64,000 bases of DNA from Ketobacter alkanivorans. GTDB lineage: Bacteria > Pseudomonadota > Gammaproteobacteria > Pseudomonadales > Ketobacteraceae. The notes beneath the pieces were generated by a model. That model ran no database searches. It saw only the letters and a program-made list of their open reading frames with translations, and was not told the origin of the DNA. The DNA lies in assembly GCF_002863865.1 (NCBI RefSeq), contig NZ_CP022684.1:3849990-3913989 (forward strand), read 5' to 3'. Within the stretch, counting starts at the first letter, position 1. Every line of letters begins with the position of its first letter. Positions 63,725 to 64,000 of the stretch are shown piece after piece. The translations under genes and the position numbers were made by a program.

Positions 63725-64000
63725 TATTGCGATTATTTGTAAGCGGTTTGCTTGCAGTGCTTGTTTCTGTGTTGTTGTTTATCTTTATGATCAGGTTGCT
63801 GAGTGGGGAAACGATTCAGCAAAACATCGATCAGGCGGTAACACGCATGCAGTTTGTTGAGCCCCCACCGGATGAAGCAGAGCCCCAAACCACTCCCGAG
63901 CAGGCAGTTGCATCTGAACCGTCTTTCGCGGAGGAAAGCATGATGCCTGTTGCAACGTTGCCGCAAACGGTAGCGGCACCCGCACCCAGTGCATTACCGC
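63721..64000 (+). CDS. tonB: TonB2-like energy transducer, 3' end outside window
   Basis: About 93 codons are visible. The N-terminal span (LRLFVSGLLAVLVSVLLFIFMIRLL) is followed by a Pro/Glu/Ala-rich segment starting FVEPPPDEAEP, as in TonB. The ATG overlaps the exbD stop (ATGA). The C-terminal domain lies beyond the window, so identity rests on position and the N-terminal pattern. Confidence 0.82.
   Translation, partial: MILRLFVSGLLAVLVSVLLFIFMIRLLSGETIQQNIDQAVTRMQFVEPPPDEAEPQTTPEQAVASEPSFAEESMMPVATLPQTVAAPAPSALP

Overview
The window is a gene-dense stretch of a gammaproteobacterial chromosome, most likely a marine or hydrocarbon-associated member of the Pseudomonadales/Oceanospirillales group. 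This placement is an inference from gene content: the nap order EFDABC, the hemL-thiE-thiD group, PBP1B, a NhaD sodium/proton antiporter, a DUF3450/TonB2 energising operon, a patatin/DUF3336 lipase with a QsdR-type regulator, and many outer-membrane lipoproteins. I saw no tRNA, rRNA, CRISPR array, prophage or complete insertion sequence.

Layout. 1-2.4 kb: start of a nitrate ABC-transporter binding protein behind a sigma-54-like promoter, then a Rieske protein and an LCM-type methyltransferase. 2.4-4.6 kb: a Fur box, a predicted iron-regulated small RNA with a strong terminator, and a heme-type ABC permease/ATPase pair. 4.5-14.5 kb: acyltransferase, cyclic-nucleotide-domain protein, PfkB-type adenosine kinase, PBP1B, TPR lipoprotein, DeaD helicase, and a Ser/Thr kinase with a LecA-like exported domain. 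14.5-22 kb: an exported serine hydrolase, a histidine-rich protein with an exported partner, and the periplasmic nitrate reductase operon napEFDABC behind a perfect FNR site. 22-25 kb: hemL, thiE, thiD. 25-35 kb: thioesterase, GNAT, patatin lipase, QsdR regulator, one pseudogene, DUF4282, MATE, FliL-like, a REC-REC-GGDEF protein and an MMPL transporter.

35.7-43.7 kb is the most interesting block. A transmembrane Ser/Thr kinase faces a single-pass protein carrying an array of acidic-x-Thr-hydrophobic motifs. Next to them are a caspase-like lipoprotein and a lipoprotein hydrolase. Divergent from these lies an operon of TagF, a PP2C phosphatase, a small membrane protein and a macrodomain protein. 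These are parts of the threonine-phosphorylation control known from type VI secretion, but no type VI structural gene is present, so the block may be a stand-alone envelope phospho-signalling system.

44-64 kb: a REC-REC-GGDEF-EAL protein that mirrors the one at 31-32 kb, several envelope lipoproteins, a PstS-OmpA fusion, nhaD, an LpxH-like phosphoesterase with a PAP2 phosphatase, a MoxR/VWA pair, a hybrid 7TMR-DISM sensor kinase, and a DUF3450-TtpC-ExbB-ExbD-TonB operon cut by the window edge.

The genes suggest an organism that switches between nitrate assimilation and nitrate respiration, tunes iron use with Fur and possibly an sRNA, and invests in envelope signalling through c-di-GMP, Ser/Thr phosphorylation and a hybrid kinase.
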